Notes: generated from the sequence alone by a model not told the origin. Positions 10,298-20,728 are shown, numbered from the stretch's first letter. The stretch is 64,000 nucleotides of DNA from Coraliomargarita algicola (GCF_033878955.1 NZ_CP138858.1:3127001-3191000); one strand, 5' to 3'. Numbers and translations are program-made.

Positions 10298-12334
10298 ATG
10301 ATGCATACCTTTTCAAAGATTCTGATTCTTCCAATAGTTTCGAGTTCGATTTGGGCTGACCCGATTCATCGTCTGCCCGAATACGAAGTCGTCGGTCGGG
10401 AGACAAGTTTAATTGGTGCGGCGATGGTCGGTTCGGAGGGTGCCTACGGTCAGGCGGATTTGGAGTATCGACCTATTTCACGCATGGGAGAGGTCTTGGA
10501 AATGGTGCCGGGGCTGATTGTGACGCAGCATAGCGGCACTGGAAAGGCCAACCAGTATTTCTTGCGCGGTTTCAATTTAGACCACGGTACGGACTTCGCT
10601 ACATTTGTCGATGGGATGCCCGTGAATATGGTCACCCATGCGCATGGGCAGGGATATACGGACGTTAACTTTATTATTCCCGAATTAATCGATCTGGTAA
10701 ATTATACAAAAGGTCCTTATTTCGCGGCGCTGGGAGATTTTGCTTCCGCCGGTTCCGCTCAGATTCGGACGGAGAGCTGGTTGGAGCAGGGCATTGCTCA
10801 ATTGGGGCTTGGAGAGCATGGCTACGCTCGCATCGTGTTGGCAGATGGCTTCGACCTGAGCTTAAATGAGCGTTTGGTGGTCGGTTTTGAATCGCACTAT
10901 TACGATGGCCCTTGGGAGATTGGCGAAAATCTCAACCAGTTTAAGGGATTTCTCAAATATACCCAACAGCTTCAGGAAGGAGAGTGGGGGCTAACTTTTC
11001 ATGGTTATGAGGCCAGCTGGGACTCGGCAGACCAGATACCATTACGCACGGTCGAGAGTGGAAGTATTTCCGAGTTCGGCTCGTTGGATGAAGACGTTGG
11101 TGGTGCGACTGCGCGCTATAGCTTATCGAGCGAATATCGGCGTGATACAGGAGATACCAATACTATCATCAGTGCGTATGCGATCTACTATGATATCAAT
11201 TTATGGTCAAACTTTACTTATTTCCTGAAGGATTCAGTCAACGGCGATGAGTTTGAGCAGGCCGAGGATCGTATGGTTTACGGTGTGAATTTTGCACATA
11301 GTTTATTGCATACGCACCTATTTGAGCGTGATGTGCGGCATACATTTGGGGGGCAGTTACGTTATGATGTGATCGATGATATTGGTCTGTATCATACGCA
11401 AGGTCGCGAGCGCATGGAGGCTGTTCGAGTGGATGATGTGCAGGAGCTTTCTACAGGTGTGTTTTACGAGAATGAAATTCATTGGACAGACCGCTGGCGC
11501 TCCGTCATGGGGATACGCGCCGATTATTACGCCTTTGATGTCGAGAGCGACTTAGCCGCAAATTCGGGACAGGCGGATGACGTATTGTTGAGCCCTAAAT
11601 TCAGTTTGATTTATACACCGAACCGGATGTTGGAGTGGTATAGCAGCTTTGGTTTGGGGTTTCATAGTAATGATGCGCGGGGCACCACGATTACGGTGGA
11701 TCCCGCGGATTTGTCGCTGGTGGATTCGGTGGATCCCCTGGTGCGTTCAATGGGGGCGGAAGTCGGCGTGCGTGTGAATTGGAACGAGCAGCTCAATAGT
11801 GCCTTGTCCCTCTGGTGGTTGCAGTTGGACTCTGAGTTGCTGTACGTGGGCGATGGTGGGTCGACTGAAGCTTCGGAGGGGAGTCAGCGCTATGGTTTTG
11901 AGTGGACCAATGATTATCGCCCTTTGGAGTGTTTGACTTTCGATCTCGACCTCGCCTTGACGCATGCCCGTTTTGAGAATGGCGACGAGATCCCTGGTGC
12001 CTTGAATTCTGTTTTGAATGCTGGAGTGACCTATCAGAGGCGTTCCGGCTTTTTCACCAGTTTGCGTGCGCGTTATTTTGGCAGTCGTCCATTGACCGAA
12101 GAGGGTGCAGTGGAGTCGGATGCTTCGCTGGTTTTTAATTTGAAGGCCGGGTATGATTTTAATCCCAATCTGCGCATAAGCTTTGATGTTTTGAATCTAT
12201 TTGATTCGGAAGATCATGACATTACTTACTATTATGAGTCGCAGTTGGCAGGCGAGCTTGTCGCTGTTGAGGATGTTCATTTTCATCCTATAGAGCCACG
12301 TAGCCTGCGTGTGACTGTGAGCTATCGCTTCTAG
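10298..12334 (+). CDS. TonB-dependent outer-membrane receptor
   Basis: A 678-residue receptor for active uptake across the outer membrane. A signal peptide ends near SSIWA. The plug domain (about 35-150) includes GEVLEMVPGLIVTQHSGTG and an unusual His-rich stretch, VNMVTHAHGQGYTDVNF. The rest alternates as amphipathic strands of a 22-strand barrel and ends with the C-terminal aromatic signature SYRF. The His-containing plug and the neighbouring unknown exported protein hint at a metal-ion substrate, but this is inference. No Fur-like site or riboswitch was seen upstream; the start codon overlaps a 12-bp AT palindrome. Confidence 0.9.
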   Translation: MMHTFSKILILPIVSSSIWADPIHRLPEYEVVGRETSLIGAAMVGSEGAYGQADLEYRPISRMGEVLEMVPGLIVTQHSGTGKANQYFLRGFNLDHGTDFATFVDGMPVNMVTHAHGQGYTDVNFIIPELIDLVNYTKGPYFAALGDFASAGSAQIRTESWLEQGIAQLGLGEHGYARIVLADGFDLSLNERLVVGFESHYYDGPWEIGENLNQFKGFLKYTQQLQEGEWGLTFHGYEASWDSADQIPLRTVESGSISEFGSLDEDVGGATARYSLSSEYRRDTGDTNTIISAYAIYYDINLWSNFTYFLKDSVNGDEFEQAEDRMVYGVNFAHSLLHTHLFERDVRHTFGGQLRYDVIDDIGLYHTQGRERMEAVRVDDVQELSTGVFYENEIHWTDRWRSVMGIRADYYAFDVESDLAANSGQADDVLLSPKFSLIYTPNRMLEWYSSFGLGFHSNDARGTTITVDPADLSLVDSVDPLVRSMGAEVGVRVNWNEQLNSALSLWWLQLDSELLYVGDGGSTEASEGSQRYGFEWTNDYRPLECLTFDLDLALTHARFENGDEIPGALNSVLNAGVTYQRRSGFFTSLRARYFGSRPLTEEGAVESDASLVFNLKAGYDFNPNLRISFDVLNLFDSEDHDITYYYESQLAGELVAVEDVHFHPIEPRSLRVTVSYRF

Positions 12335-12562
12335 TGGACTCGGGCCCTTCTGGGCTGAGACTTTATTCCAATTTTTGCTGGCCTTGCTTGATGCTGGCCA
12401 AGGGCGCTGTGTTTCAAATGGATGACAGTTGGTTTACGAATGTGTCTGTTGCGTGTCCTATGATTGCGTGAGTGTTAAATGTGGGCGTTAAGCGCTGTAC
12501 ATATTTGACCTGAATTATTCGTGGCCGTTGATGGGGTGATCAAGATGCTTTGTATTAAATAA

Positions 12563-13657
12563 ATGGATACGCTTTTTAAATTGGTCAAGTTTTTTTGCTT
12601 CTGCGCTTTTGCTCAGTCGATGTATGGGCATGGGGCCGCTCAGACCAGTATTCGTTTGAACGTTTATGAGGCGCAAGCAGAGGTTCACATTGAAGTTACG
12701 ATGCCTGATCTGATTAAAATGGTCGGGGGAGAGGTGAGTGCGGACATTACAGCAGCACCGGAGGCATTACGTCGCTTTGCATTCGAGTATCAAGGTGAGG
12801 TGCAGAAGCACTTTAAGTTAATTGATACAAGTAATCAGATATTACTCCCTGCCAGTGCATGGGCACAGCTACCTGATTTTGATTCCTCATCGGTTCAAAA
12901 CTTAGGATTGGAGCAACAACGAATCGAGGTGGTGTTGGGCTATCTGTTTGAGTCGCCGCCTGAATCATTGGCGGTGGTCTTCGATCTGGGGCAGGACCAT
13001 CATGGTGCTCCGGTGTATGCGGATTGCATTCTGCGCCAGAATGATGAGATGACGGTGCTGCCCGCAAAGGTAGGGCCTGGATTTTCAATTCAGTATGCAT
13101 TTGTGTGGGACGAACCCGTGCAAGGCATTCATGCGATGTCCAACTTAGACGCTGCGAGCATCGGATGGGAGTATCGCCCAGTGGTCAGCTATCTCTATGA
13201 TGAAGGTTCACGTGTGAAGTGGTCGGTGGTGGCACCCTTATCCGCTTGGGGGGAGTATGCCTACGATCTTTCACGCATGCCGCGTCATGTGCTGGCTGAT
13301 ACTATAGCCGCTCAGTTTCAGTTAAGTGCCGCAGGGGTGGCCTTGCCGATGCAAGATGTGGAGGCGGTTTGCTTTCGCATGAATACATTTGATTACCAAC
13401 GTGGGCGTTCCGTCAGAGGGGGCGATCCTGATAATATGATGCTCCGGTTGGATATGACTTTTGAGTCGCCAACTCTTGCGGCGGATTGGTTGGAGGCGCG
13501 TTGCATAGATTTCCCAGCGCTGAGCCCCCGCATGTTTTTAAGCGCATGGGTAGAATCTCAAGGTGAAAATTTTCAAGTCCTACATCCAGAGGCCAATTCT
13601 TTCCGCTGGCAGTCGCGGGCGTCTGAGGAGCGCTTGTTACAAGTCAATGCACGCTAG
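12563..13657 (+). CDS. Exported protein of unknown function, downstream of a TonB receptor
   Basis: A 364-residue protein with an N-terminal hydrophobic signal (about 1-22) and no other clear membrane span. The first mature segment (TSIRLNVYEAQAEVHIEVTM) looks like the opening beta-hairpin of HupE/UreJ-associated exported domains, which would suit metal uptake, but the similarity is weak and may be chance. The body holds paired beta-sandwich-like segments with FDLGQDHHGAPVY and PALSPRMFLSAWVESQG. It lies 228 bp after the receptor and 35 bp before the giant surface protein in the same direction. I do not recognise the family. Confidence 0.6.
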   Translation: MDTLFKLVKFFCFCAFAQSMYGHGAAQTSIRLNVYEAQAEVHIEVTMPDLIKMVGGEVSADITAAPEALRRFAFEYQGEVQKHFKLIDTSNQILLPASAWAQLPDFDSSSVQNLGLEQQRIEVVLGYLFESPPESLAVVFDLGQDHHGAPVYADCILRQNDEMTVLPAKVGPGFSIQYAFVWDEPVQGIHAMSNLDAASIGWEYRPVVSYLYDEGSRVKWSVVAPLSAWGEYAYDLSRMPRHVLADTIAAQFQLSAAGVALPMQDVEAVCFRMNTFDYQRGRSVRGGDPDNMMLRLDMTFESPTLAADWLEARCIDFPALSPRMFLSAWVESQGENFQVLHPEANSFRWQSRASEERLLQVNAR

Positions 13658-13692
13658 TGTGCTAAGGTAAATTTAGAGGTAATAATTTAATC

Positions 13693-16600
13693 ATGTTCAA
13701 TCAATTATATAATCGAGTAGCGCGCTACTGTAGTTACGGCTTTGTTGGCTGTTTGGCTACAATGGCGACGCATAATCATGTACACGCGGACGATGTCAAA
13801 GCACTCCATTTTGATGGAGTCGATGACTACGTGACAATGGGAGACACCTTAGGTCTTTCCGAACTCACGATCAGTGTCTGGTTTAAAAAAGACGCGGGCG
13901 GTGCTCTAGGCAGTTCTGGCGCGGGCGGTGTCAATGTGATACCACTTGTGGCTAAAGGACGTGGGGAGAATGATGCCAGCACGCTCGACTGTAATTACAT
14001 CTTCGGGATCAATAGTGCAGGCATGCTTGCCGCTGACTTCGAAGAAGGCGCTGCGGGTGTCAGCCCCGGGGTCAATCACCCTGTGGTGGGTGTGACTCCT
14101 GTGGTTGAAGGCGTGTGGCAGCATGCCGCACTCACTTATGATGGCGCGACATGGAAGGTATATTTGAATGGACAGTTGGATGCGGAGCTTTACGTGGGGC
14201 AGCCCCTCCGTTCCGATAGTATCCAGCATTTCGGATTGGGTGCAGCAATGAATTCTAGTGGCACCGTTCAGGGCTATTTTGCAGGAAGCCTGAATGAAGT
14301 CAGCGTTTGGGATCATGCCTTGAGCCAAAGTGATATCGAGAACTTAATGACCTCGTCGCCTGCTGTCACAGAAACCGGACTTGTGGGCTATTGGCCACTG
14401 GAGCAGGCGTCTGGTGTTGCAGTCGCCGATGCGACGGGTAACAACGATGGTGTCTTTACTGGCGAGACCGAATCCACATGGGTGGACAGCAATTTTGTAA
14501 GAGCGGATTTTGTGACGCCTCCTACTAATCTGCGAGCCTGGGCTTCTCAGGTAGGAGCGATCAGCCTTAGCTGGACGGATCAAGCAAGCGCTGAGGCAGG
14601 CTATATTGTTGAGCGTTATGATTCAAGCACTGCAGCATGGTCCGAGTTGGCGACACTGCCAGCAGATAGCACTTCCTATCTGGATGAATCGGTCGACTTA
14701 GACGTCGATTATCTATATCGCGTACGTGTGTCTGGTGGCGCCACTTCATTAGTTACACAAGCCAATGCCGGCACTTCAGCCGGCCATCATGTGACGAAGC
14801 TGCGCTACGGAGTGAATGGATACTTTGATGCGCTTGATATCGGATTGCGTCAATATGTTGCGCCCGGACCCGATGTGACGTGGAACATTGTGACGCTGTA
14901 TACTGATAATAATTCGTCAACGAACGAAGATCAGATTTTGATGCAATTCCCCAATCTTGAGGGAGCCATAGCCGATGGCAAAGTGCCTGCGGGCTCGGTG
15001 GTTCAAAGCGCGACTCTACGTATTTGGGTAGGCGATGGTAATGAGAAGAGTTCTAACACCATCAGCATGTATCCGATGTTGAGTGATTGGGACAGCCATA
15101 GCACCTGGAATAGCATGGTTGACGGAATCAGCCCCGACGGTGTCGAAGCCGCGAGCACTCCAGACTTTGCGCAGAATGGTTTGAATGTGGCCAGTGTCTG
15201 GTCAGAGTGGGATTTGACTGAGCGTGTGCAAAGTATTTTGGATGGCAGTCATACCAATCGTGGTTGGGTATTATTAAATGCGGGCAGTAATGGTTTCGGG
15301 ATCACTTCCTCGGAGTCAAGCGACCTGAGTTTGCGTCCGGAGTTGGTCATTCACTATACACTCGGTGCCGTTCCTGGTTCGCCGACGGATACCAGCGTGA
15401 GCCGCACGCCAGAGAATGCCGCCTTGATTACATGGACTGATAGCGTGAGTGACGAGGGGAACTATATCGTAGAGCGCGCTTATTCGCTCGATGGTCCGTG
15501 GACAATACTCACGGATAGTTTGCCTGCAGGCAGCACGTCCTATAGCGACAGCACCGTGCTCGAAGATACGAAGTATTTCTATCGTGTGAGCGCTTCTAAC
15601 ACATTTGGCTCAGGCGAGCCCGATGCGGTGCAGGCCTTCCGCTTTGGAACAGGAACCAGCGCACTGGAGTTCGATGGCATCGATGATTACATCACCATGG
15701 GCAACACGCTCGGTATGTCTGAGTTGACCATTACCCTTTGGTTTAAGAAAACCGGTGAAGGTTCCACCGCAACCACTGGTGTGGGTGGTATTCACGGCAT
15801 TCCACTCGTCGCGAAAGGCCGCGGTGAGAGTGATGGCTCTACAGTAGATTGTAATTATTTCTTCGGCATTGATTCTGGCACAGGTATGCTGGGGGCCGAC
15901 TTTGAAGAAGGAGCCGGCGGCACCAGTCCGGGCCTGAATCACCCGATTGTAGGTGTGTCTCCGATTCAAGATCATGTGTGGTATTATGCCGCACTGACTT
16001 ACGATGGCAGCACATGGAAGCTATATTTAAATGGTGCGCTGGAGAATGAACTCTATGTCGGACAGCCGTTGCGCGCCGATAGTATTCAGCACTTTAGTAT
16101 CGGTTCCGCGCTCAATTCCTCCGGCTCACCGGCGGGTTATTTTGCAGGTTTGATTGATGAAGTCTCTGTTTGGAATCGTGCACTTGAAATGAGTGAGATC
16201 CGCGCATTGATGACTGAGAATCCCGCACTGCCGAATGCAGATTTGTCCGGCTTCTGGAAACTGGATGAAACTGCGGGCGCCGCAGCCTACGACGAAAGTC
16301 AGCAAATTCACGGCGCTGTTAGTGGGGTCTTTACTGATGCGGATTGGCAAGCCACCGACTTGGACACATCTGTGATCTCCTTTCCTCCCACGGATCTGAC
16401 AGCATTGGCCACAGCCGATAAAGTGATCGAATTGAGCTGGGTAGATGCTTCCAGTAATGAGTCGGGTTTCACGCTGGAGCGCCGCGAAGGCACAGAGGGT
16501 GAATGGATTGTGATCGAAACGACTGCCGCGAATGTGGAAAGCTACTCCGACACGGAGGTTCAGCCCGATCTAGATTACTACTACCGTGTCAGCACTGTTG

Positions 16601-19600
16601 GGGGCACGGTATATAGCTCCGCGATACGTGCGAATATCGGCACGCGCTACAATGAGAAAGTTGCCAAGTTCCAGTATGGAATGAATGGATACACCGCGAC
16701 TAATGATATCGGCATTCGCTCCTCGAGCTCGCCTGGTGCTGATGCAACCTGGAATACTTCCAACCTCTATACCGACAATAATAGTGAGACTGATGAAGAT
16801 CAGGTGCTGATTGATTTCCAAGATATCATCGGAACCGGCGCGCAGCAAATACCATCCACTGCGATCGTTAAGAGCGCGACGCTACGCCTATGGGTTGGAG
16901 ACGGGAATAACCCCAGCAACGATATCATTAGCCTACACCGCATGCTCGCGGATTGGTCGGCGAACAGCAGCTGGAATTCGATGGTCGATGGTATCACAGC
17001 CGACGATGTCGAAGCAGTCGCCACTGCGGAATATGTGCATGAAACCTATAAGGACATCGAGACCTGGAGCGAGTGGGACGTCACCGCTTCCATCGAAGCG
17101 TATCTTGCAGGCACTGCGACCAATCGCGGTTGGGTGTTGTTGAACTCCGATAATGATGGCTTTGGCTTCTGGACTTCCAAGGCCGCAGATATTGATATTC
17201 ATCCTGAATTAGTGGTTGTCTATAGCGATGGCCCGACTCCTGCAGCGCCCACTTCGGTAGTTGCAGAGCCGGTCTCTACTTCAGAAATTGAGTTGACCTG
17301 GACTGACGTTGCTAGCGACGAGACCGCCTATATGATTGAACACGCCACGGACTACTACGGTGAGTGGGAGGTGTTAGTTGCGGATCTCGATCCAGATACG
17401 CAGTCCTACAGCCACACAGGCTTGGAGACGGAGAGCACACACTATTACCGTGTAGTCGCTTTGAGCGAAACTGGTGGCGGCATCAGTGAGCCCGCGTTTG
17501 CTCGCACCGACGATGGACCTTATGGTCTGCGTCAACTGTCCTTCCAGCAAGGCTTCAATGACTATGCGAGTGCATTGGAGATTGAGATCGATTCCGATAC
17601 GCCTGAGGCCAATGCGCAGAATGGAATCCTATGGGTAGACCACAACTCGGATGGCAGTGAGCGTCAGGTATTGCTGAACTTTGGCGACATCTTTGGTGAA
17701 GCTGCGGGGCAAATCCCTGCAGGCTCGATTATCGATCGTGCTTATATCCGACTCTATGTCGGCACCGATACTTCCGTGCAAAGTGATGGCCCCATGCACT
17801 TCCAGCAAATGCTGGTGGATTGGGATGATTTGTCTAGCTGGTCCTCGGAGGCCTGGGGCGGTAACGGTATCGACGATGACGATATCGAATCAGATAGTCA
17901 GCCCGATAGCGTGAGCATCTTCTCTAGCCAAGAGTCATACTACGACGTCGAGGTCACGCCGACCCTGGTCGACTGGTTGAATGGTGCACCGGTCTATGGC
18001 TGGGTGATTCAAACTTACTCCAACGATGGATACGGTTTCTATTCATCATTAAGTGCCGATGCAAAGCAACGCCCAGAGCTGATTGTTGAAATCGATACCG
18101 ATCCTGCGAATCTGTATCCAGAGATCACGATCAATGCGCCTACAGACGGTGCGACTGAAGTTGCCGAGCCCGCGATCATTAATCTGGATGTCACTGATGG
18201 CAATCTTGAAGACCTACTGGATGTCACACTCTTCGGACGTCTAGTCGCTGATTCCGACGAAGCGTTCTCGGTGGTATTGCTGCCGGATACACAATTCTAT
18301 TCGGCAGAGATCAATGGAGCTGTGAAGGAAATCTTCGCTTCCCAAACACAATGGATCATTGATAATCGCGAAGCCTTGAATATCGCCTTCGTCTTGCACC
18401 TGGGAGACATCGTTCAAAACGGTGATACTTATGGTAACGGCAGCTCTGCAGAGCAGGAGTGGATCAACGCTTCGGACGCGCTCTACTTACTGGAAGATCC
18501 GCTAACCACTGGTCTGCCTGAAGGTATTCCTTATGGCGTCGCGGTCGGGAATCACGACCAAGAGCCGATCTGGGATCCAGATGGCACTACGACTTACTAT
18601 AACAAGTATTTCGGTGTCGATCACTGGGCCGGTAAGAGCTACTACGGCGACCACTACGGCAGTAACAATGATAACTACTACCAATTGTATTCGGTTGGCT
18701 CATACGACTTCCTTTCGATCAGTCTGGAGTATCGTGGTTCTGCAAATGCAGAGGTGCTCGATTGGGCCGAAGGCTTAGTGCAAGCCTATCCCGACCGTCG
18801 TGTCATCGTGACGACGCACCACCTTGTCAATACCGGCAATCCTGCTTCTTGGAGTTCCTACGGTGAAGCGATCTACGAGCGCTTGAAGGGCTATCCTAAC
18901 TTAGACCTGATGCTCGGTGGTCACATCCACGGTGAGGGACAACGCACGGATGACTTTGAGGGAAATATTACACACTCTCTCTTGCAAGACTATCAGGGCT
19001 ATAGCGAAGGTGGCCAAGGTTACCTACGAATCCTGACATTCGAACCTGCACACAATAAGATCTACGTGCGCACTTACTCACCTTGGGTGGATGCCTATGA
19101 GACCGACACGAACAGTCAGTTCGAATTGGAGTATGACATGGGAACCATCATCTCCGAATTTGAGGAGTTGGCGACCTTCACCGATATACCTGCCGAATCC
19201 GAATTGGAGTTCGAATGGGATGAGCTATTGGCTGGCCGTCATTATGAGTGGTATGTTCGAGCAACGGATGGACGTAAGCCAGTAGAAACCAGCTTACAGT
19301 CATTCACCGCAGCGGGGGCGACTTATTCCGCTTGGCGTGATCAACTCTTCGATGCCGAAGATAGCAATGTCGGCCGCGAGGACGACCATGATGGCGACGG
19401 CTATAGCAACTACTATGAGTTCGTCTTTAATGGAAATCCTAAGAGCGGTTCAGGCCTGCACATGCCTACGGTCACCCTCGGTGAGGGCGGTAATGAAATG
19501 CGCTATCAGCGCATTAAAGATGCTGGCTTGCAATGGAGCTACCTCGTCTCGCAAGACTTGATCCACTGGGATCTGCCTAGTGAAGAAGTCGTCGAGATCA

Positions 19601-19698
19601 CCGAGCACATCGTGGACAACGAGGACGGCACCGAATCGGTCCAGCTTGAGATTGATACTAAGGTCAAAGCACTCTTCTGGCGCATCGTCGCTGAATAG
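13693..19698 (+). CDS. Giant exported protein: two LamG, FN3 and three DNRLRE domains plus metallophosphoesterase
   Basis: A 2001-residue secreted or surface protein. After a signal region (about 1-32) come LamG domain 1 (about 36-270), FN3 (276-360), DNRLRE 1 (366-555), FN3 (557-640), LamG 2 (655-890), FN3 (900-980), DNRLRE 2 (986-1180), FN3 (1190-1270) and DNRLRE 3 (1276-1465). A calcineurin-like phosphoesterase follows (about 1524-1795) with LLPDTQFYS, HLGDIVQNGD, VGNHDQE, TTHHLVN and GGHIHGEGQ, the full metal-binding set. A late DHDGDGYSNYYEF motif (about 1899) is of the Ca-binding type III-repeat kind. The LamG-FN3-DNRLRE block is duplicated. A carbohydrate- or particle-bound phosphoesterase is the best reading. 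A Shine-Dalgarno GAGGT lies 13 bases upstream of the ATG. Confidence 0.88.
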   Translation: MFNQLYNRVARYCSYGFVGCLATMATHNHVHADDVKALHFDGVDDYVTMGDTLGLSELTISVWFKKDAGGALGSSGAGGVNVIPLVAKGRGENDASTLDCNYIFGINSAGMLAADFEEGAAGVSPGVNHPVVGVTPVVEGVWQHAALTYDGATWKVYLNGQLDAELYVGQPLRSDSIQHFGLGAAMNSSGTVQGYFAGSLNEVSVWDHALSQSDIENLMTSSPAVTETGLVGYWPLEQASGVAVADATGNNDGVFTGETESTWVDSNFVRADFVTPPTNLRAWASQVGAISLSWTDQASAEAGYIVERYDSSTAAWSELATLPADSTSYLDESVDLDVDYLYRVRVSGGATSLVTQANAGTSAGHHVTKLRYGVNGYFDALDIGLRQYVAPGPDVTWNIVTLYTDNNSSTNEDQILMQFPNLEGAIADGKVPAGSVVQSATLRIWVGDGNEKSSNTISMYPMLSDWDSHSTWNSMVDGISPDGVEAASTPDFAQNGLNVASVWSEWDLTERVQSILDGSHTNRGWVLLNAGSNGFGITSSESSDLSLRPELVIHYTLGAVPGSPTDTSVSRTPENAALITWTDSVSDEGNYIVERAYSLDGPWTILTDSLPAGSTSYSDSTVLEDTKYFYRVSASNTFGSGEPDAVQAFRFGTGTSALEFDGIDDYITMGNTLGMSELTITLWFKKTGEGSTATTGVGGIHGIPLVAKGRGESDGSTVDCNYFFGIDSGTGMLGADFEEGAGGTSPGLNHPIVGVSPIQDHVWYYAALTYDGSTWKLYLNGALENELYVGQPLRADSIQHFSIGSALNSSGSPAGYFAGLIDEVSVWNRALEMSEIRALMTENPALPNADLSGFWKLDETAGAAAYDESQQIHGAVSGVFTDADWQATDLDTSVISFPPTDLTALATADKVIELSWVDASSNESGFTLERREGTEGEWIVIETTAANVESYSDTEVQPDLDYYYRVSTVGGTVYSSAIRANIGTRYNEKVAKFQYGMNGYTATNDIGIRSSSSPGADATWNTSNLYTDNNSETDEDQVLIDFQDIIGTGAQQIPSTAIVKSATLRLWVGDGNNPSNDIISLHRMLADWSANSSWNSMVDGITADDVEAVATAEYVHETYKDIETWSEWDVTASIEAYLAGTATNRGWVLLNSDNDGFGFWTSKAADIDIHPELVVVYSDGPTPAAPTSVVAEPVSTSEIELTWTDVASDETAYMIEHATDYYGEWEVLVADLDPDTQSYSHTGLETESTHYYRVVALSETGGGISEPAFARTDDGPYGLRQLSFQQGFNDYASALEIEIDSDTPEANAQNGILWVDHNSDGSERQVLLNFGDIFGEAAGQIPAGSIIDRAYIRLYVGTDTSVQSDGPMHFQQMLVDWDDLSSWSSEAWGGNGIDDDDIESDSQPDSVSIFSSQESYYDVEVTPTLVDWLNGAPVYGWVIQTYSNDGYGFYSSLSADAKQRPELIVEIDTDPANLYPEITINAPTDGATEVAEPAIINLDVTDGNLEDLLDVTLFGRLVADSDEAFSVVLLPDTQFYSAEINGAVKEIFASQTQWIIDNREALNIAFVLHLGDIVQNGDTYGNGSSAEQEWINASDALYLLEDPLTTGLPEGIPYGVAVGNHDQEPIWDPDGTTTYYNKYFGVDHWAGKSYYGDHYGSNNDNYYQLYSVGSYDFLSISLEYRGSANAEVLDWAEGLVQAYPDRRVIVTTHHLVNTGNPASWSSYGEAIYERLKGYPNLDLMLGGHIHGEGQRTDDFEGNITHSLLQDYQGYSEGGQGYLRILTFEPAHNKIYVRTYSPWVDAYETDTNSQFELEYDMGTIISEFEELATFTDIPAESELEFEWDELLAGRHYEWYVRATDGRKPVETSLQSFTAAGATYSAWRDQLFDAEDSNVGREDDHDGDGYSNYYEFVFNGNPKSGSGLHMPTVTLGEGGNEMRYQRIKDAGLQWSYLVSQDLIHWDLPSEEVVEITEHIVDNEDGTESVQLEIDTKVKALFWRIVAE

Positions 19699-19717
19699 AA
19701 TCTCAATCGCTAAAGTG

Positions 19718-19751
19718 AACACCACTATCGCTTGCGATAGTGGTGTTTTGC
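19718..19751 (+). terminator. Strong Rho-independent terminator after the giant protein gene
   Basis: A perfect 13-pair stem (19718-19730 with 19735-19747), a four-base loop CTTG and a short T-rich tail. It lies 20 bases after the stop codon and separates this gene from the cytochrome gene. Confidence 0.85.
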
Positions 19752-19858
19752 TTTGGTATGAGTCGCCTTTTATAACTGGTGCATCGGTATGGGTGATTGT
19801 TCTTGAGGAGAGTTTCGCCAGAATTATATCTGGCTTGGATTTTGCTAAGGTGGCTCGC

Positions 19859-20728
19859 ATGAATTCCTACCTATTTCATGTGTTATGCCTGCTGGGCATC
19901 CTTTCTCTCGCGAAGCAACCTGGATTATATGGTGCGATTGCTTTACATCCTGAAGCACCCGCTGAGGCGTCTATCTATTTTAGTGGCGACTGGGGGCAAT
20001 CCCCAGGTTATATGACGCGTGCTGAGTTGGCTGCGCTTGATGACTATACGACGATACGGACGGAGGTATTTCCTGGAGCTGCCGAGGCGGACTTGGGTGT
20101 CCTACCATTGAAATCATTGATTCAGGTTCTTGGTTTAGGGGATGAATGTGATGGTTTTGTATTGGAATGTACTGATGCTTGGGAGAGCTACGTGACCCTC
20201 GAGTATATCGAGGAGCATGACCCGGTTATGTTGCTATATTATAATGGTAAATCACCAGAGGAGGCTGAATGGCCTATGTTTGGGGGTGATATTGAAGCGC
20301 TTGCCCCCTATTATGTTTTTGTCGTGGGGGACCGGAGTGGTTATGTCGATGCTCCTAAATACGGAATGATTTCAGCGACGCAAATGAATGGTATCCGTGC
20401 GACGAATACGGCGGAGCGTTACGCACCTTTTTACAAGTCACCGATGGATCAGCTTTCGCCAATGGCTCAGGCTGGTCGCGATTTATTCTTGCAACGTTGT
20501 AATGTATGCCATGAAGGGCCGGGGGGTGTGGGCGGCAATGTTTCTCAGCGCCCTTTGATTGTCTTACAAGGACATGCGGTCTACAACGAAGATTATCTAC
20601 GTAAAATGATTACGAATCCAAAGCAGTTTTACCCTGAGACGATCATGCCAAATCATGAAGACTTTGATGACCTCAAGTTTGCAAAGATTGTTACTTATTT
20701 AAAAGAAACATCAGCGCTAATGAAGTGA
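19859..20728 (+). CDS. Exported c-type cytochrome with novel N-terminal domain
   Basis: The open frame begins further upstream, but the ATG at 19859 gives a clean signal peptide (MNSYLFHVLCLLGILSLAKQ) and a 289-residue protein. Residues about 35-190 form a domain with conserved-looking KSLIQVLGLGDECDGFVLEC and SYVTLEYI. It recalls the oxidoreductase molybdopterin-binding fold but lacks clear cofactor residues. The C-terminal 90 residues are a class I cytochrome c domain with haem motif CNVCH and a distal Met in ETIMPNH. It should act as a periplasmic electron carrier; its partner is not in the window. The start choice is by signal peptide and the weak AAGG upstream. Confidence 0.75.
   Translation: MNSYLFHVLCLLGILSLAKQPGLYGAIALHPEAPAEASIYFSGDWGQSPGYMTRAELAALDDYTTIRTEVFPGAAEADLGVLPLKSLIQVLGLGDECDGFVLECTDAWESYVTLEYIEEHDPVMLLYYNGKSPEEAEWPMFGGDIEALAPYYVFVVGDRSGYVDAPKYGMISATQMNGIRATNTAERYAPFYKSPMDQLSPMAQAGRDLFLQRCNVCHEGPGGVGGNVSQRPLIVLQGHAVYNEDYLRKMITNPKQFYPETIMPNHEDFDDLKFAKIVTYLKETSALMK

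Noticed and set aside
10291..10302. 12-bp palindrome ATCATATATGAT over the TonB receptor start
   Set aside because: Short and AT-only in its core; likely by chance in an AT-rich start region, and it matches no operator I know.
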